From Carya illinoinensis (lineage: Eukaryota > Streptophyta > Magnoliopsida > Fagales > Juglandaceae), in NCBI RefSeq assembly GCF_018687715.1, contig NC_056765.1, positions 30,836,254 through 30,900,253 on the forward strand: a stretch of 64,000 nucleotides of DNA. The letters are read 5' to 3'. A program made the position numbers and the translations under genes. A model generated the notes under the pieces. That model worked only from the letters and a program-made list of their open reading frames with translations. It did no database searches and was not told the DNA's origin. Numbering within the stretch: position 1 is the stretch's first letter; each line of letters starts with the position of its first letter. Below are positions 1 through 11,320 of the stretch, piece after piece.

Positions 1-25
1 GTTTTGTCTTTTGATTGGAATATAG

Positions 26-1163
26 ATTCGAGAGAAGCGTGCGATGAACCCAGCCAGTGTACGAGATGAAATATATGCACTTGCATGTGGTCCCGACAAG
101 TGGGTTGCGTCGTACGCCGGTTGCATTATGAATGGAATTAGATTTCAGACAAAGGATCGAGAGAGGCACCGACGAACTCAAAATAGCGGTTTGGTTGTTC
201 GTGGTGAACATCAGTCAAATCCCGTTGACTTCTATGGGGTTTTGAAAGATATTATAGAATTAAGATATATGGGTTGGCGTAAGGTCTATTTGTTTCAATG
301 TGATTGGTGGGATGTTGGTAATAAGCGAAAAGGGATTCGCGTTGGCGACCATTTAACAAGCCTGAACACTTCTCGAACATGGTATAAAGATGAACCTTTT
401 GCTCTTGCATGCCAAGCCCAGCAGGTGTTTTACTTAAAAGATATGAGTGTGGTGGGTAGTTGGTATGTGGTCCATAAGATAACGAATAGGAATGTATACA
501 ACATTCCTTTAGTTTCGTCGGTCCAGGATGCGGATGATCCTGCAGAGTTAGTTCACGATGATGCTTTCGAGGAAGATGAAAACATTCCGACAAAAGTGCC
601 GCATGCCCAATCTAGTGATCCAGACTTGATGACTCCATTGAACAGGCTAGATGAAGAACCAATACTGATAGACCCTTCGACCATATTAGAACATCAACCA
701 TCTGATTTAGTTGACCACGATGCATTCCTCGAGGATGATGGCGTTGATGATGATCAGGGAATCGACGAAGCCGATGCTAATAGCGACAGAAGCGATGATG
801 ACAGTATTGCATTTGCCAATGATGCAACCTCAGATTCAGAAGATGGTATGCCCTTACTTATAGTGTCATTATTTCAATTTCTCACAATGCATGGTTTGAT
901 AATTTACCTAAGTTAGGAATATACTAATGTGTCATTGCTACCAATAACAGTCAATGTTAACTCTGTCCTTTATAATGTTAGATTATCTAGCTGGAAATGA
1001 CAAGTAATGAACACAGTTTACGGTCAACGTAATTTCTAACATGTCGTTTGGGCCATGCTTGCCAATACGACAATGCAGTATTTTATCTAAACTGTGTTGC
1101 TATTGATTGATTATTCCACTAACTTACACTCTATGATATCCAGAAACAATGAATGTTATGTGA
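26..1163 (+). CDS. CACTA transposase (TNPD-like), C-terminal part
   Basis: The end of the large CACTA transposase. The main exon starts after an intron acceptor (atatag, 20-25) and runs to a GT donor at 846. It encodes the DUF4216-type domain that closes plant TNPD proteins: a conserved block from about YAGCIMNGIRF through VVRGEHQSNPVDFYGVL to QCDWWDV and the ARQVFY-like segment QAQQVFYLKD. A long Asp/Glu-rich tail follows. The catalytic domain and DUF4218 region would lie upstream, outside the window. A short final exon fits at 1144-1163 (acceptor cag at 1141-1143, phase matches, stop TGA 1161-1163); that last exon is inference. No frameshift or stop was seen in the 820 bp exon, so the gene may be recently active. 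A perfect 13-bp hairpin (1155-1186) overlaps the proposed stop. Confidence 0.8.
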
Positions 1164-1186
1164 AATCCGGCCAGATTTCACATAAC
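1155..1186. repeat. perfect 13-bp hairpin at the end of the transposase gene
   Basis: The arm GTTATGTGAAATC (1155-1167) is repeated exactly as its reverse complement at 1174-1186, with a 6-base loop. It overlaps the proposed stop codon of the transposase. A comparable perfect hairpin follows the second gene of the element at 6764-6809. Confidence 0.85.
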
Positions 1187-3909
1187 ACCATGGAATGCAG
1201 GGAGCTGATGCACCTTCCTTTGGTGCAGCTGAGGCAGATGTTGTAATAAGATTAAGGTGATAAACTACTGTATTTTTTTAAGGAGTGGTATTTCAACAAT
1301 TCAGAATTGTCATGTTTTTGTGTGTAAGTTCCATGAAGTAGAAGCTATCAATATTAGAGTAATTTTTTCCAAAACTTACAGTCAATGTTATATGATACTG
1401 AAGGGTGGGAAAAAACATGCTTGAGGCCTAGTTTTTTATCAAACACTATACTTGATAGAAATTATTGGAATGTTGATTATTCCCATAGATTTTGTATAGA
1501 ATTAATGTAGATTAAATACTCCTTCACACTTGCTTAGTAATTGTCAAGACACAGATCTGATTATTGAGTTGTGTTGTGTCATGTTGGCAGGGGCCAAAGC
1601 TGTGATCTGCAGCCGCATATTTATAATCTGTTACATTTGATGTGCTGCAAACTTGTTAGTTGTTTGATGTGATTCTAATCAGTTGAAGATGGAATGACAG
1701 GTATCAAGAAATTGATCTAAAACCAATAGGCCATTTATACACAATCAGGTTGCTTCATTTCCAGCTCCCTGGCATGTGAGGTGGTCTTATATAACATACA
1801 GCATATGAGGTATACATGAAGTCCAACGAACATCCATACCAATCAACCAAAAAGTATGGTGTAATGCACTGCCATTAGGTATTTCTTATCAATCCAATAA
1901 CCTCAATACAAGTAAATTGGATAAATGAAAGTGTGGACCAATTAAATTGGATAAAGTAATATATGGCTCAAATAGGTTAGACCATAGTTGAGAATAGCAT
2001 AATTATCCAACTGGGCAGCATAATTGGTTTTGATATCTTTGTCTTACATGAAGCCTACAAATTAGCAAGTACATGGATCTAAGCTAGTCGGCTGCCTTAC
2101 AAAACAAGTTGCATAGTCTATATCACTTATTGGCAAATCTGTAAAGAATATCTACGAATGTCATCAAATATCAAACATTCCAATTAGCTTGACAATATCT
2201 TCTCATAATTTGTCCAATGAATGAGCGTTTTACTCAATTGAAATGTGTTATTTCAATGCCTTACGAGGGGGGGTATGAAGCTGGACAACTCAATGCAAGA
2301 ATGGCAGAGCATTATAGACTACCAGTAAATATTGATTATTAATGTATGGTGGAGCAAGCTTAGAAAAATCCTGGATCCCGAACAAATTAAACTGCCAATT
2401 GTATAATTAAGGTTTGCAACGATAACCAGTTCAGAACTCCAAAGGGTCTTGCAATGCTGGTTATATAACTGCAGATTAAAAGCTAACACCTGTACTAAAA
2501 GATTAGACATCTGTCAATATAAGCTGACACCTATATTGATTATTAATCTGCCACTTGTATATAAGCTGAGCCTGTAATGTGACCATTACAAATATTAACC
2601 TGCCACTTGTCCATAAGCTGACACCTGTATTGTCTCATTTCACCCCTATATGCCACTTTGCTGGTTATATAGGGAGTTATTTGCTGTACTTCTATAAAAA
2701 ATTAACTGCTTGTATTGGAAACCTATACAAGTTAACGTGGTTGTGCAGAAAAATTAGCTAAGTAAACCAGAAGTAAATGGTTGAAAACTTATTATTAATA
2801 AGTTTTTATGCACTCAGTGAGGGACAAGAAAGTTGTGGAATGTTATATAGTTTAAATCCACGTAACAGAGCAGAATTTACTCTTATATGACAAAAAACTA
2901 GGCGGGAACTGACCAAAAAATTAGGCGGGGTGCTCTGAGTTGGGTTGTCAACTCATAGGCCGTATCTCCTGGTTTCTCCTGCCAACACCTAGGTCACAGT
3001 ACCCAATTGCTTAAAAAAGATTGTTTTAGCTGGACAACATGTTTCAAATTGCTCTTTCAACAGAGAAGGAACCCAGTTGACACATCTGAGCGAGGAGCAA
3101 GAAAGCAGCCAATTGTGATATGAAGTTTAGATTCTCCCAACTTCAGAAACCATCGGTTTGGAGAACACATTTGATCATCCAAGCAGAGAGAGGAGCCGAG
3201 TCTTTTACCTTCATCCACGAAGACAAGTGGGTTAACTCTCTCTCATCTCCTCTCATTTACATGTTGGATCTTCCCACCTGGGCATAATTCTCTCAAAGCT
3301 CATGTTCTGGGCATGTAAACCTTACTGACGACCATTTTCTCTGTGTGCTGTTGTTTTCTTTAAAGAAATGGCTAAGGCCAATGCATGCAACTATAAGAAG
3401 GGTACTTACAGGTTAATATAATGTCTTTAGATGTGTCATGAAGAACCATTCCAGTATAGACCCTAAACCATACTGATTTGTTTCAACTGTTGTGAGCTTT
3501 AGAAATACTTACTGTTGGACCTCAATATGGAAGTTGGTAGTCAGCCATATGGACAGCAAATGCTTGCTTCTTACTCTATGTGTAAATGATTCAACATATT
3601 AAACACATTTATAGAGACCAAATTATGCACATTAGATTCATGGAGAGGGTTCGATATGTTCTAACCATGTATCTTTAAGGAAATAACTGTTTGTATGGCA
3701 TTTTCCTGTGCTTATATCTAGACTGGAAAATGGTCTTACCCTAGGGTTGAAAAGTGTAGTGCATATTTTGAACATCATTGAAAAATTAGGCACAAAGTAG
3801 AAAGCAGATACTGATTTTCTGAGCCAGTTAAGTTATATCTAGGAAAGTAAGTTTAACAGAGCTTGTGTGTGTGTGCATTAGACGGATTGCCATTTAAAAA
3901 AGTAAGACC
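1187..3909 (+). other. CACTA internal region between its two genes
   Basis: No open frame of note. It should hold the 3' region of the transposase and the promoter/5' leader of the TNPA-like gene. A short segment at 1200-1230 (AGCTGATGCACCTTCC) resembles the start of TNPA exon 2 (ACTGATGCACCTTCC at 4221), suggesting a small internal duplication. Imperfect direct repeats lie at about 2440-2640. Confidence 0.5.
2440..2640 (+). repeat. imperfect direct repeats inside the CACTA element
   Basis: The phrase CTGCCACTTGT followed by ATAAGCTG and (A)CACCTGTATTG recurs at about 2549-2572 and 2599-2632, with partial copies from 2484 (AACACCTGTACT) and 2520 (TATAAGCTGACACCTATATTG). The unit is roughly 50-70 bp. 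It may be the repetitive 5' regulatory stretch of the second gene; function is not visible. Confidence 0.6.
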
Positions 3910-6415
3910 ATGGTGAGATGGGTAAGAGGAAGGCTCCCTGGACGATATGGACGTGGGGGCCATACTACACGACTTCATCACGGGCCACCACTGCTGCGTG
4001 ATACGGAAGCAGATGTAGTAATTGGTGATTCCACTCAACCTCCAAATGTGGGTGTAGCGGAGCCTAGTTTTGATGAAGCTAATATAGCTTCCAGGATTGT
4101 TTCAACTAATGCACGTAAGTTGAAACAGCATTATCGAAAACACTTTCTTTATCATGTTTTAGTTAAAAGGCAAAATGCATTCAGCTTGAACTGATTTTTC
4201 TGTTATTGGTGGATAGAAGGAACTGATGCACCTTCCCGAAAACGTGGTCGAGGACCAGCAAAAGACACATTGTTTGACAGAGTCAGAAAATTTGGTCAGA
4301 TACCCCTGAATATTAAGGATGGACAAAGAGGACCATCGTGCGAAAATTACAACCTATTTTCTGGACGGGTGACCACGATCGTGAGACTTCATGCTAACAT
4401 GATGCATGCAAGCTGGAAAGCTGTGCCCAAAGAGGAGAAAGAAGAGCTCATCGACCGTGTTAAGGTAGGACAAAGCAAGAGTGTAGGGTTTGCATCTACC
4501 AAGCATATTGTTATGTAAATATGAATATACATCCTACTTCTGTATTTTTTGTAACAAGACAAATAGTTGAACTTGAAATGGACTGACTTCTTGATGTTAT
4601 CGTAGGCTGATTTTAAACTGGACTGGACACAAAGTTCGCATCGTGAGTGTGTGACAAATGCAGTGGCAAGGAAATATAATGGATTTCACTATTTATTGCG
4701 AAAGCAGTACATAAGGTATGGGTCGAAATAAGCAGCCCTTTCTGGCAGGACATCGTGGGTAGAGAAGCCCGTATGGGAACATCTATGTAGGATGTGGTCA
4801 ACTGAAGAATTCGAGGTATATGAATCATCTCTATACTAGTTACAACTCCTTCAATGTGATTAACTAAAAAATGGAAAACTGCCTTGTATATTTTGCAATT
4901 TCTGGAGTGGCACAAAATGCAAATGACTTGGTTCTTGGGTGGTAGTTAGTTTAGAAATACTTAAAAAGTGATAAAGCCGTCTCTTTAATTTTGGTGCATG
5001 CTTGCAAGGGGTGGTTGGATTAAATTATTGGAAATGGTTGTAATTTGTAAACACTAAGGCATGTTCAAGCGATGTGTCAATAGGGGATGTTAGTAAATCT
5101 AGAGAGATAATCTTAGACAAGTTTACACAATCTACACCAGCTAATGTGTTACAACTTGCATAACCTCTTATATCAACCTAGAATGTATGAGGCAAGTGTG
5201 CTGTACTCCCAATCAGATTACATGTACTCAGTTTTCGGACAGAAGGGTTTTGCTCTCACATTTTGCTGGTATGTGTATTGGGTTATGTTGATTGTTTATG
5301 ACAAGTGGTGTTGCATGGGTTATCCATATAGGCCATTTAAACCAGTATTTTGTGCTTAACAGAGAAAAGTGTTGTCAATTTTCAGCATTTTGGCATGAAG
5401 ACCATCATGTACAACTACAATATTCAATAACATAATTAAAATATTGTAGTTGACATTAGTGTGCATGGTTAAGATAGACACTCTAGGGTGTTTCCAATTA
5501 CCCCCATCCGTGCCTATAAGAATGGGTTAAAGCCCATATTTAATTGAAATACTTTAAACTATTATTTATAAGAGGGAAAACTATATCAGAAATTTTCAGG
5601 CTACTAAAGAAACTGAATAATAGTTTAATGCAATAGATCATTATCTCTTGACTGTCAATGCCCCACAGAAAATGTCAAAGAGAAACCAGAAAAATAGGCA
5701 GAAACAAAATGTCAACCATACAGGAGGGAGAAAGCCATTCGTACGAATATTGGAGGAAATGGTACGTCTACTTGAATTTCTGATTCAAGTAACAGGACAT
5801 AATCGATTTTATCCACACTAACTAACTAACTAATGTGTTGATGGTTGCAGAATGAAGAAGACCCAAACTTGATACAGTTTTACAGAGAAGTTCATTGGTC
5901 AAGAAAGAAGGGATGCTTTATAACTGGCCAAGCAGAACAGAACTACGTAAGTGTTTATCTAGTTGTTGTTGAGTCGATTTTTTAAAGGTTAGGCTTAAAG
6001 TAAGTGTTGCCTGGCATTAATGGTGTTACCCTTGGGCACATGGATGTAGAAACTAATGCTTGAGCGATTTGATGAGACTGAGGTGAATACTGAAAACAAC
6101 AATGAGAAGTGCAATGCAGCTTTCAAGGAGGTTTTAGGATATAAAGCAGGATATGCAACAGGACTTGGACACTCGGTTATACCTGAAGCTTCAATAGCAT
6201 TGCGCAAGAATAGGGACTATGTTAGGATTGTTGAAGAGAATGAAAGGAACAAGAATGAAGCACATATGTACAAGAGCCAGTTAGAGGTGCTAAGAGATGA
6301 GTTGCATAGTTTCAAGAATCAGTTTAAAGACTACCAGAGTACGATCAACAATCGTGTAGCTGACCTGGAATGCAATCAAAGAGAGTCTCATCAGGAGACT
6401 AACATGGATGCCTAG
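3910..6415 (+). CDS. CACTA TNPA-like protein (Transposase_24 / Ptta-En-Spm type)
   Basis: Second gene of the CACTA element, expected to bind subterminal repeats and work with the transposase in excision. Seven exons fit with clean GT/AG borders: 3910-4114, 4217-4464, 4606-4715, 4791-4815, 5669-5761, 5851-5946, 6050-6415. They total 1143 nt, so 380 aa, with every junction in frame. The start gives MVRWVRGRLPGRYGRGG, a basic N-terminus. Exons 2-3 carry the family core (FDRVRKFGQIPLNI, LHANMMHASWKAVP, RKYNGFHYLLRKQY). The last exon has the typical LMLERFDET block and a C-terminal coiled coil (about residues 320-370). The family assignment (PF03004-like) is from memory of motifs. No stop or frameshift was seen. 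Exon 4 (25 nt) is the least certain, but it restores phase exactly. Confidence 0.8.
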
Positions 6416-7985
6416 GCATCCGGTTAATGTGTGGCTTTTTTGTTGCCCAGCTGACTGATCTTTTTGGAAAGTCGTAGTTGAAGTAACAAGTTGCTTATAT
6501 TCGTGAAGTACTAATGTCTTTTGGTCCTTTCTTTTGATGATGCACATATATGGATGTGGTGGCAGTCTCTACATTGTGTCTAGTTTAACAGTCAGCATAG
6601 TATATAGGTTGACAATGTGCCAACGGTTGCTGCCATGCATTTCACACAAAAAAGCTTGACTAAGGTATGCAATTTACTCCCAATGCTTCATGATGTTAAT
6701 ATTCATTATTTCAGACACATATTCAGAGAGATTCCCCCCCCCCCCCAAAGTTAACCCTATAAGCATTGACAGTTTGAGTGAATTTGGATATCCACTCAAA
6801 CTGTCAATGGTTTAGATCAACTAAATAGTTGGGCTGATTGGTTAAAAATACATGCAATTGGTGGCTGAGAGTACAAATGATTAATGATTACCTAGATTGG
6901 ATTAAAAACTGATGGAAATTTATTTTGCTTCTCTGTGGTTTATCAGCCTTGCTACTTAGGAATTTATCTGATGCCTCATTGTGTAGGATTTCCCTGATGC
7001 TACAAGTAAAATAGTTGAATTGTTTGGGTTTTGTATTCCCTCCACTCTTGATATAGTTCTTTAGATTAACAGAATTTGTCTGCATGCGATGGATAAAAAT
7101 ACTACCAAGTGGTGGTTGTTGAGTGCAGATTGTTGCATGATGTTATAGGGTAACCAGTAATCCCACAATATTGTCATTCTGCACATAATTTCTCAGCTCA
7201 CCTAGGATGGAAGTAACCCAACTCACATGTTTCGGATTATGATGAGGTTATGCAAAATGCATATGTGCAGGGAGTCTGAAGCCTGGCAGCGGGAGAAAAG
7301 TTTGATGCTAACATGAACAGGCAGTCAAACCAAGACACAATGAGGGCCCAGCCTTGCCATCTATGTGGACAAATGGAGGTGTTGCTTGCTTGAGTGAAGA
7401 TCCCCACATATCCATTTGACCAGGAAAGAGATTAGAAGCTTGATAAATATCTATTATTGATATGTAATAGTTATGTTTTGGGACATAGATATGGGACTCA
7501 TATAACATTTCTGTTGGCTGGGCATGTCAGATGGAACAGGATGCCAATTTTGGCATCATCATTAAATTTATGAGACTGGTGTTGATCTATGTGTTGATAT
7601 GATCATAGTTTTACAAAATGGGTTTATGTTTCTTGGATATGTTCACACGGATGACCAGGGTGCATTTGGATGGATATTGTATGTCCAATGGAGAACTAAG
7701 TGATATATTAAATACATGATTAGCAATTTCAGGGCAAATTGTTTTCTGTTCTTTGCCATGGGAATGTAATATGTAAAACTGAAATCTTGATTTATCTGAT
7801 GGATATTTTGGAAAGGTAGTACTGCGCGCGGCTAAGGGGGGATCATCCACTTAGTACTACAATTTACCAATAATATATATTTATAAAATACAGATATATG
7901 GAATTGTAGTGTAGTACTGGAAAAACAGATAAGGTATATATTGGTAGGTTGAAATGCATTGTTGCTACGCCGGCCAGGTAAATCT
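6416..7985 (+). other. CACTA 3' internal region, no gene seen
   Basis: No protein family recognised on either strand. It holds a run of 13 C at 6734-6746, followed within 20 bases by a perfect 17-bp inverted repeat (6764-6809). It is otherwise unremarkable AT-rich sequence leading into the subterminal repeat zone. Confidence 0.5.
6764..6809. repeat. perfect 17-bp inverted repeat downstream of the TNPA-like gene
   Basis: The arm CATTGACAGTTTGAGTG (6764-6780) and its exact reverse complement (6793-6809) flank a 12-base loop. It lies 350 bp past the stop codon of the TNPA-like gene and just after a C13 run. A folded RNA or DNA cruciform is possible. Confidence 0.9.
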
Positions 7986-8024
7986 CCCAGTACTCCAAAT
8001 ACATGGAGAGGTTTTCTGGGAAAT

Positions 8025-8775
8025 GAGGATTATTGGCAACAATTGGTCATCAGGACCATTCAATACTGGCAATACAATGCAGGTAGTTGTATTTGGAATA
8101 TATACGTAAATGCAAGCTGCAAATCAATTGAGCTATAGCGAAGAATGAGATGGCCAATAAAGGATATTTTTGGCTTTGCTGAATTGCCAATAATTCATGA
8201 TCTGGACCATATAGGTTAACAGCTATAAGGCAGACTTGATGAGCCAAATTTACTGCTAAAAATTATTTTCCATAACACATAGTTGCCAATACTAACGTAT
8301 TACAAGGAAATCAAGTTGTACGAAATGCCAATTGAAGTCGGTGCTTACTTTCCTAACCTCATCGCAAGTAAGAAGTTGTAAGTCATACAAGTTGCCAAAT
8401 TTACATTTCGTTGGCGACATAAGTTCCCAACACCCTTCTATTACAGACAACCTATATCTGTGGTAAACATCAATACCCAAGTTATGAATTGATGAGATAG
8501 CATATTAGTGGCAAGGTTGCATTCTAGGAAATGAGTTTAGTGTTCGAGATTGGGAGGATTGTTTGGCGTATTACTGACAAACTAAATGTCTTATGCCAAC
8601 GGCATAAATTGCCAAGATAGACCATCATTTTCGTCAATTCATAAGATTGCCAAAATAGGTAGTTAAATTGGCAATTCATTATTGGCAAAGCTGTGGCGGT
8701 CATTTTCTGTGGCTTAAAGGTCATTACCTGCAATTTTTTCCACAATTGCTGCAAAAACTATTGGCGGCAATAGGC
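8025..8775. repeat. CACTA subterminal repeats (TTGCCAA / TTGGCAA)
   Basis: About ten copies of TTGCCAA(T) or its complement in both orientations within 750 bp, for example near 8032, 8066, 8182, 8282, 8327, 8391, 8608, 8645, 8666 and 8683. Dense short motifs just inside the terminus are the binding sites of TNPA-type proteins in En/Spm elements. Which protein binds here is inference from that family. Confidence 0.8.
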
Positions 8776-10784
8776 TGTATTTGTTGTAGGGCCAGATGTA
8801 ACGGCATCTCCGTTATGGCACTTCCTCCTAATTCAAGATGACGCAAACTAATGAGTTTATGCATATCTCTAGGTAATACAGTAAGATTCTCACACACCCG
8901 TAATCTCAATGTTTGCAAATTGCACAATTTACATATAGAATCAGGTAGTTTTCTAATTCCTGTCCAAGACAGATCCAAATATCGTAGATGTCTAATTTTG
9001 CCAATTGAATCAGGCAACTCAGTCAAATTGCTATCATCTGCAAAGGAAAGCACTCGTAAGAATCTAAACATGGGCAACGAATGATCATGTGCGAATTTTT
9101 TGATTAAGATTAATCCATTCCAATCATCTGTTATTGGGAGAAAAGTGCGCAATCCCTTGGCCTCGTAAAGTGCCTCTAACATCGTCTTTGGGATGTTTTC
9201 CAAGCTTTCATCAACAATTGATAAATGGCGAATCTTGTTCGTAACTTGGAGCGAATTTCCACCCTCCAGTCTAAAGATAAATTGCCCAGACACAAATCTT
9301 GCTAAGTCGTTGACAAGATCATGCATTCCGAATGTTGAAGAAGTACTTGATTCTTGAAATAATAACGATCTCGATACCAGATCAACGATGTTATCATCAC
9401 CGACTTGCTCCATTGTTTTGCCTTTAGACTTTTGTAATAGACCTTCTGCCATCCACAATGAGACTAATTCCTTTTTCCCGAAAATATGATCTTTTGGATA
9501 TATAGAACAATAAGCAAAGCAACGCTTTAAATGTGAGGGCAAATGTGTATAACTTAATCTTAGAGCAGGAATAATTTCAGTCGTCATGTCCCATACCTCG
9601 CTCTTTAATATTCTATTCCAATCTTCAACATCTACTTTAGACCACAAGAGAGATCCAATTGTGTTGACAGCTAAAGGTAGACCTTTGCATTTTTCCACGA
9701 TCTGTCTTCCAATTTCTTCTAGCTCTGGATGCATATCGGAGATATTGCCTTGAAACGCTTTTCTTACAAAAAGTGACCAACATTCTTCTTCTGGTAGTGG
9801 GTTCAGATTGTATCTGAAATCAGTTTGCATAACTGATACTACTTTTTCTTCACGTGTGGTTACCAAAACTCTGCTCCCTTGTGCTCCAAATCCGAAGGGT
9901 TTACTTAAGGCCTCCCACTTCATATATTTATCATTCCAAACATCATCTAAAACGAGTAGAAATTTCTTTCCCGTCAAACTCTCCTTGAGCTTACTTTGAA
10001 GCGATTGTAGATCAGTCTCACCATCACAATTAACAGATACTCCCTTTAGAATTTTTTTTGTTACCTGAACGACGTCAAAGTCATCCGAAACACAAACCCA
10101 TGCTTTAGAGTCAAAATATTCATTCACTTTCTCGTCATTGAATACAAGCTGAGCAAGGGTGGTCTTGCCGAGTCCCCCCATACCGACAATAGCAATCACA
10201 TGAAACATCTTATTGCCACTTACATCATCTGAGAACATGGAATTAATTATTTTCTCCTTATCATCTTTTCTACCACAAATACCAGATTCTTCAACCCAAG
10301 GAGTTGTGGGCAATCTTTCGGATGGTTTCCCTCGAACGCCTTCTTTTAGACCTATAACGTCCTTTTGTTCTACAAGATTCTTCAATCTTTTAAGCACTTC
10401 TTTTATCTTTGGTTCTATTTTCTTGTCAAATGGTACTTTAAGAGAATGAGAGATGGCTTTTCGTACCTTGCGTGTAGTGGTAAGAAATTCAGCATCCAAC
10501 TTGCAGCGCATGGCTTCGGTATCAATCTCATCCAAGATGTCCTCTGCATCATAGACAGCATCTTTCAACTCATCGAGCCATTCTTTCACGTAGGGATTTG
10601 TCACTTGTTTTTCCTCTGCATCTTCAAACACAGCATTCACAGATCGCAAAGCCGTCTTCAGGTTGTTCAAGAGTGTTTGGTCGAGTTTTTGTCGCCGAAA
10701 AAAGTCACCAAATTCACCAGATGCCACCCTTTCAAAAAACGCTTGGAGGAGTGGGGAGAGAAATATGCCTGCAAGCTCAGCCAT
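8724..10784 (-). CDS. CC-NB-LRR resistance protein (RPP13-like type), truncated by a CACTA insertion
   Basis: Intracellular immune receptor of the non-TIR class. In order: Rx-type coiled coil (about residues 5-140), P-loop GMGGLGKTTL (201-210), RNBS-A around FDSKAWVCVSDDFDV, kinase-2 LLVLDDVW (276-283; final W marks the CC class), RNBS-B GSRVLVTT, GLPLA (368-372), CFAYCSIYP (422-430), MHDLV (487-491), then the first few LRRs (about 575-660). All nucleotide-binding motifs are intact and the NB-ARC is uninterrupted. At residues 664-666 (near base 8791) the sequence changes to the end of the CACTA element, adding some 20 foreign residues and a stop. Family members are usually over 1200 aa, so most of the LRR is missing; it presumably lies beyond the left edge. 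Start chosen as the MAELA methionine, typical for the family. As it stands this would encode a CC-NB protein with a stub LRR. Confidence 0.9.
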   Translation of the reverse strand: MAELAGIFLSPLLQAFFERVASGEFGDFFRRQKLDQTLLNNLKTALRSVNAVFEDAEEKQVTNPYVKEWLDELKDAVYDAEDILDEIDTEAMRCKLDAEFLTTTRKVRKAISHSLKVPFDKKIEPKIKEVLKRLKNLVEQKDVIGLKEGVRGKPSERLPTTPWVEESGICGRKDDKEKIINSMFSDDVSGNKMFHVIAIVGMGGLGKTTLAQLVFNDEKVNEYFDSKAWVCVSDDFDVVQVTKKILKGVSVNCDGETDLQSLQSKLKESLTGKKFLLVLDDVWNDKYMKWEALSKPFGFGAQGSRVLVTTREEKVVSVMQTDFRYNLNPLPEEECWSLFVRKAFQGNISDMHPELEEIGRQIVEKCKGLPLAVNTIGSLLWSKVDVEDWNRILKSEVWDMTTEIIPALRLSYTHLPSHLKRCFAYCSIYPKDHIFGKKELVSLWMAEGLLQKSKGKTMEQVGDDNIVDLVSRSLLFQESSTSSTFGMHDLVNDLARFVSGQFIFRLEGGNSLQVTNKIRHLSIVDESLENIPKTMLEALYEAKGLRTFLPITDDWNGLILIKKFAHDHSLPMFRFLRVLSFADDSNLTELPDSIGKIRHLRYLDLSWTGIRKLPDSICKLCNLQTLRLRVCENLTVLPRDMHKLISLRHLELGGSAITEMPLHLALQQIQPIAANSFCSNCGKNCR

Positions 10785-11320
10785 GGTTTCTGCTTTGTAA
10801 TGGAAGGAATCAAAGGAAATGAAGCAAAAGTGATGAAGAATAGTGAAGAGAAATAAGATTACAAGCCCTCTTTTGCTTCAACGCTAAAACTGAATTTCCA
10901 TTTACCGCGAAGTAAAGAAATTAATGAGAAATTGGTAAAATAAATGAATGAGAGGACGTTATTCAAACACGTCGGAAATCACTTTACCCAAAAACATTTT
11001 CTTGCTGCATTTGTAAGAATATGATTGGCGGAAACCAACTTTCTTTGTTAATTAGCTCTCTGGCCATATTGCATGTGGCCGACATTGAAGCAGAGGAAAT
11101 GAAAGTTGGTGGAAACATTTTCTTGCACGTGTTGGAGCAGAGGAATCAAAGAAAAAGAGAGATGAAACAAAGGAAAGACGACAAACAGGTGGAACCATAA
11201 TTCAACACGCCATCATCCATTCCATGCAATAATATAGTTTGGTTTTTTAATTCATTCCAAGCTTGACTTCCCATAATGAGTAGTAATGGACGAATAATAA
11301 ATTCACACGGATTCAGGGGT
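10785..11320 (-). promoter_or_regulatory. NLR upstream flank, partly duplicated at 18.4-18.6 kb
   Basis: 5' flank of the NLR gene, with no coding potential. From about 10958 to 11320 it shares blocks with 18395-18600: AAATCACTTTACCCAA, GCATGTGGCCGACA, and CATTCCAAGCTTGACTTCCC followed by a shared AAATTCACACG. No convincing TATA box could be singled out. Confidence 0.55.

Larger units (their letters stand above)
1..8791 (+). mobile_element. CACTA (En/Spm) DNA transposon, left end outside window
   Basis: A class II element whose right terminus is seen and whose left terminus lies before base 1. It carries the two genes expected of an autonomous CACTA element: the C-terminal part of a TNPD-like transposase and a TNPA-like protein. 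The right end reads TATTTGTTGTAGGG and stops at 8791; the canonical end is ...TTGTTGTAGTG, so one base appears mutated (T to G at 8790). An intact relative of this terminus is at 58897-58910. The last 0.8 kb is crowded with short inverted TTGCCAA/TTGGCAA motifs, the usual subterminal binding sites. Flanking DNA from 8792 is the coding sequence of an NLR gene on the opposite strand. The element is more than 8.8 kb long; whether the left end is intact cannot be seen. Confidence 0.85.

Noticed and set aside
8851..10856. Plus-strand frames opposite the NLR gene (77, 78, 163 aa and others)
   Set aside because: Antisense shadows of the NLR coding sequence with no features of their own.
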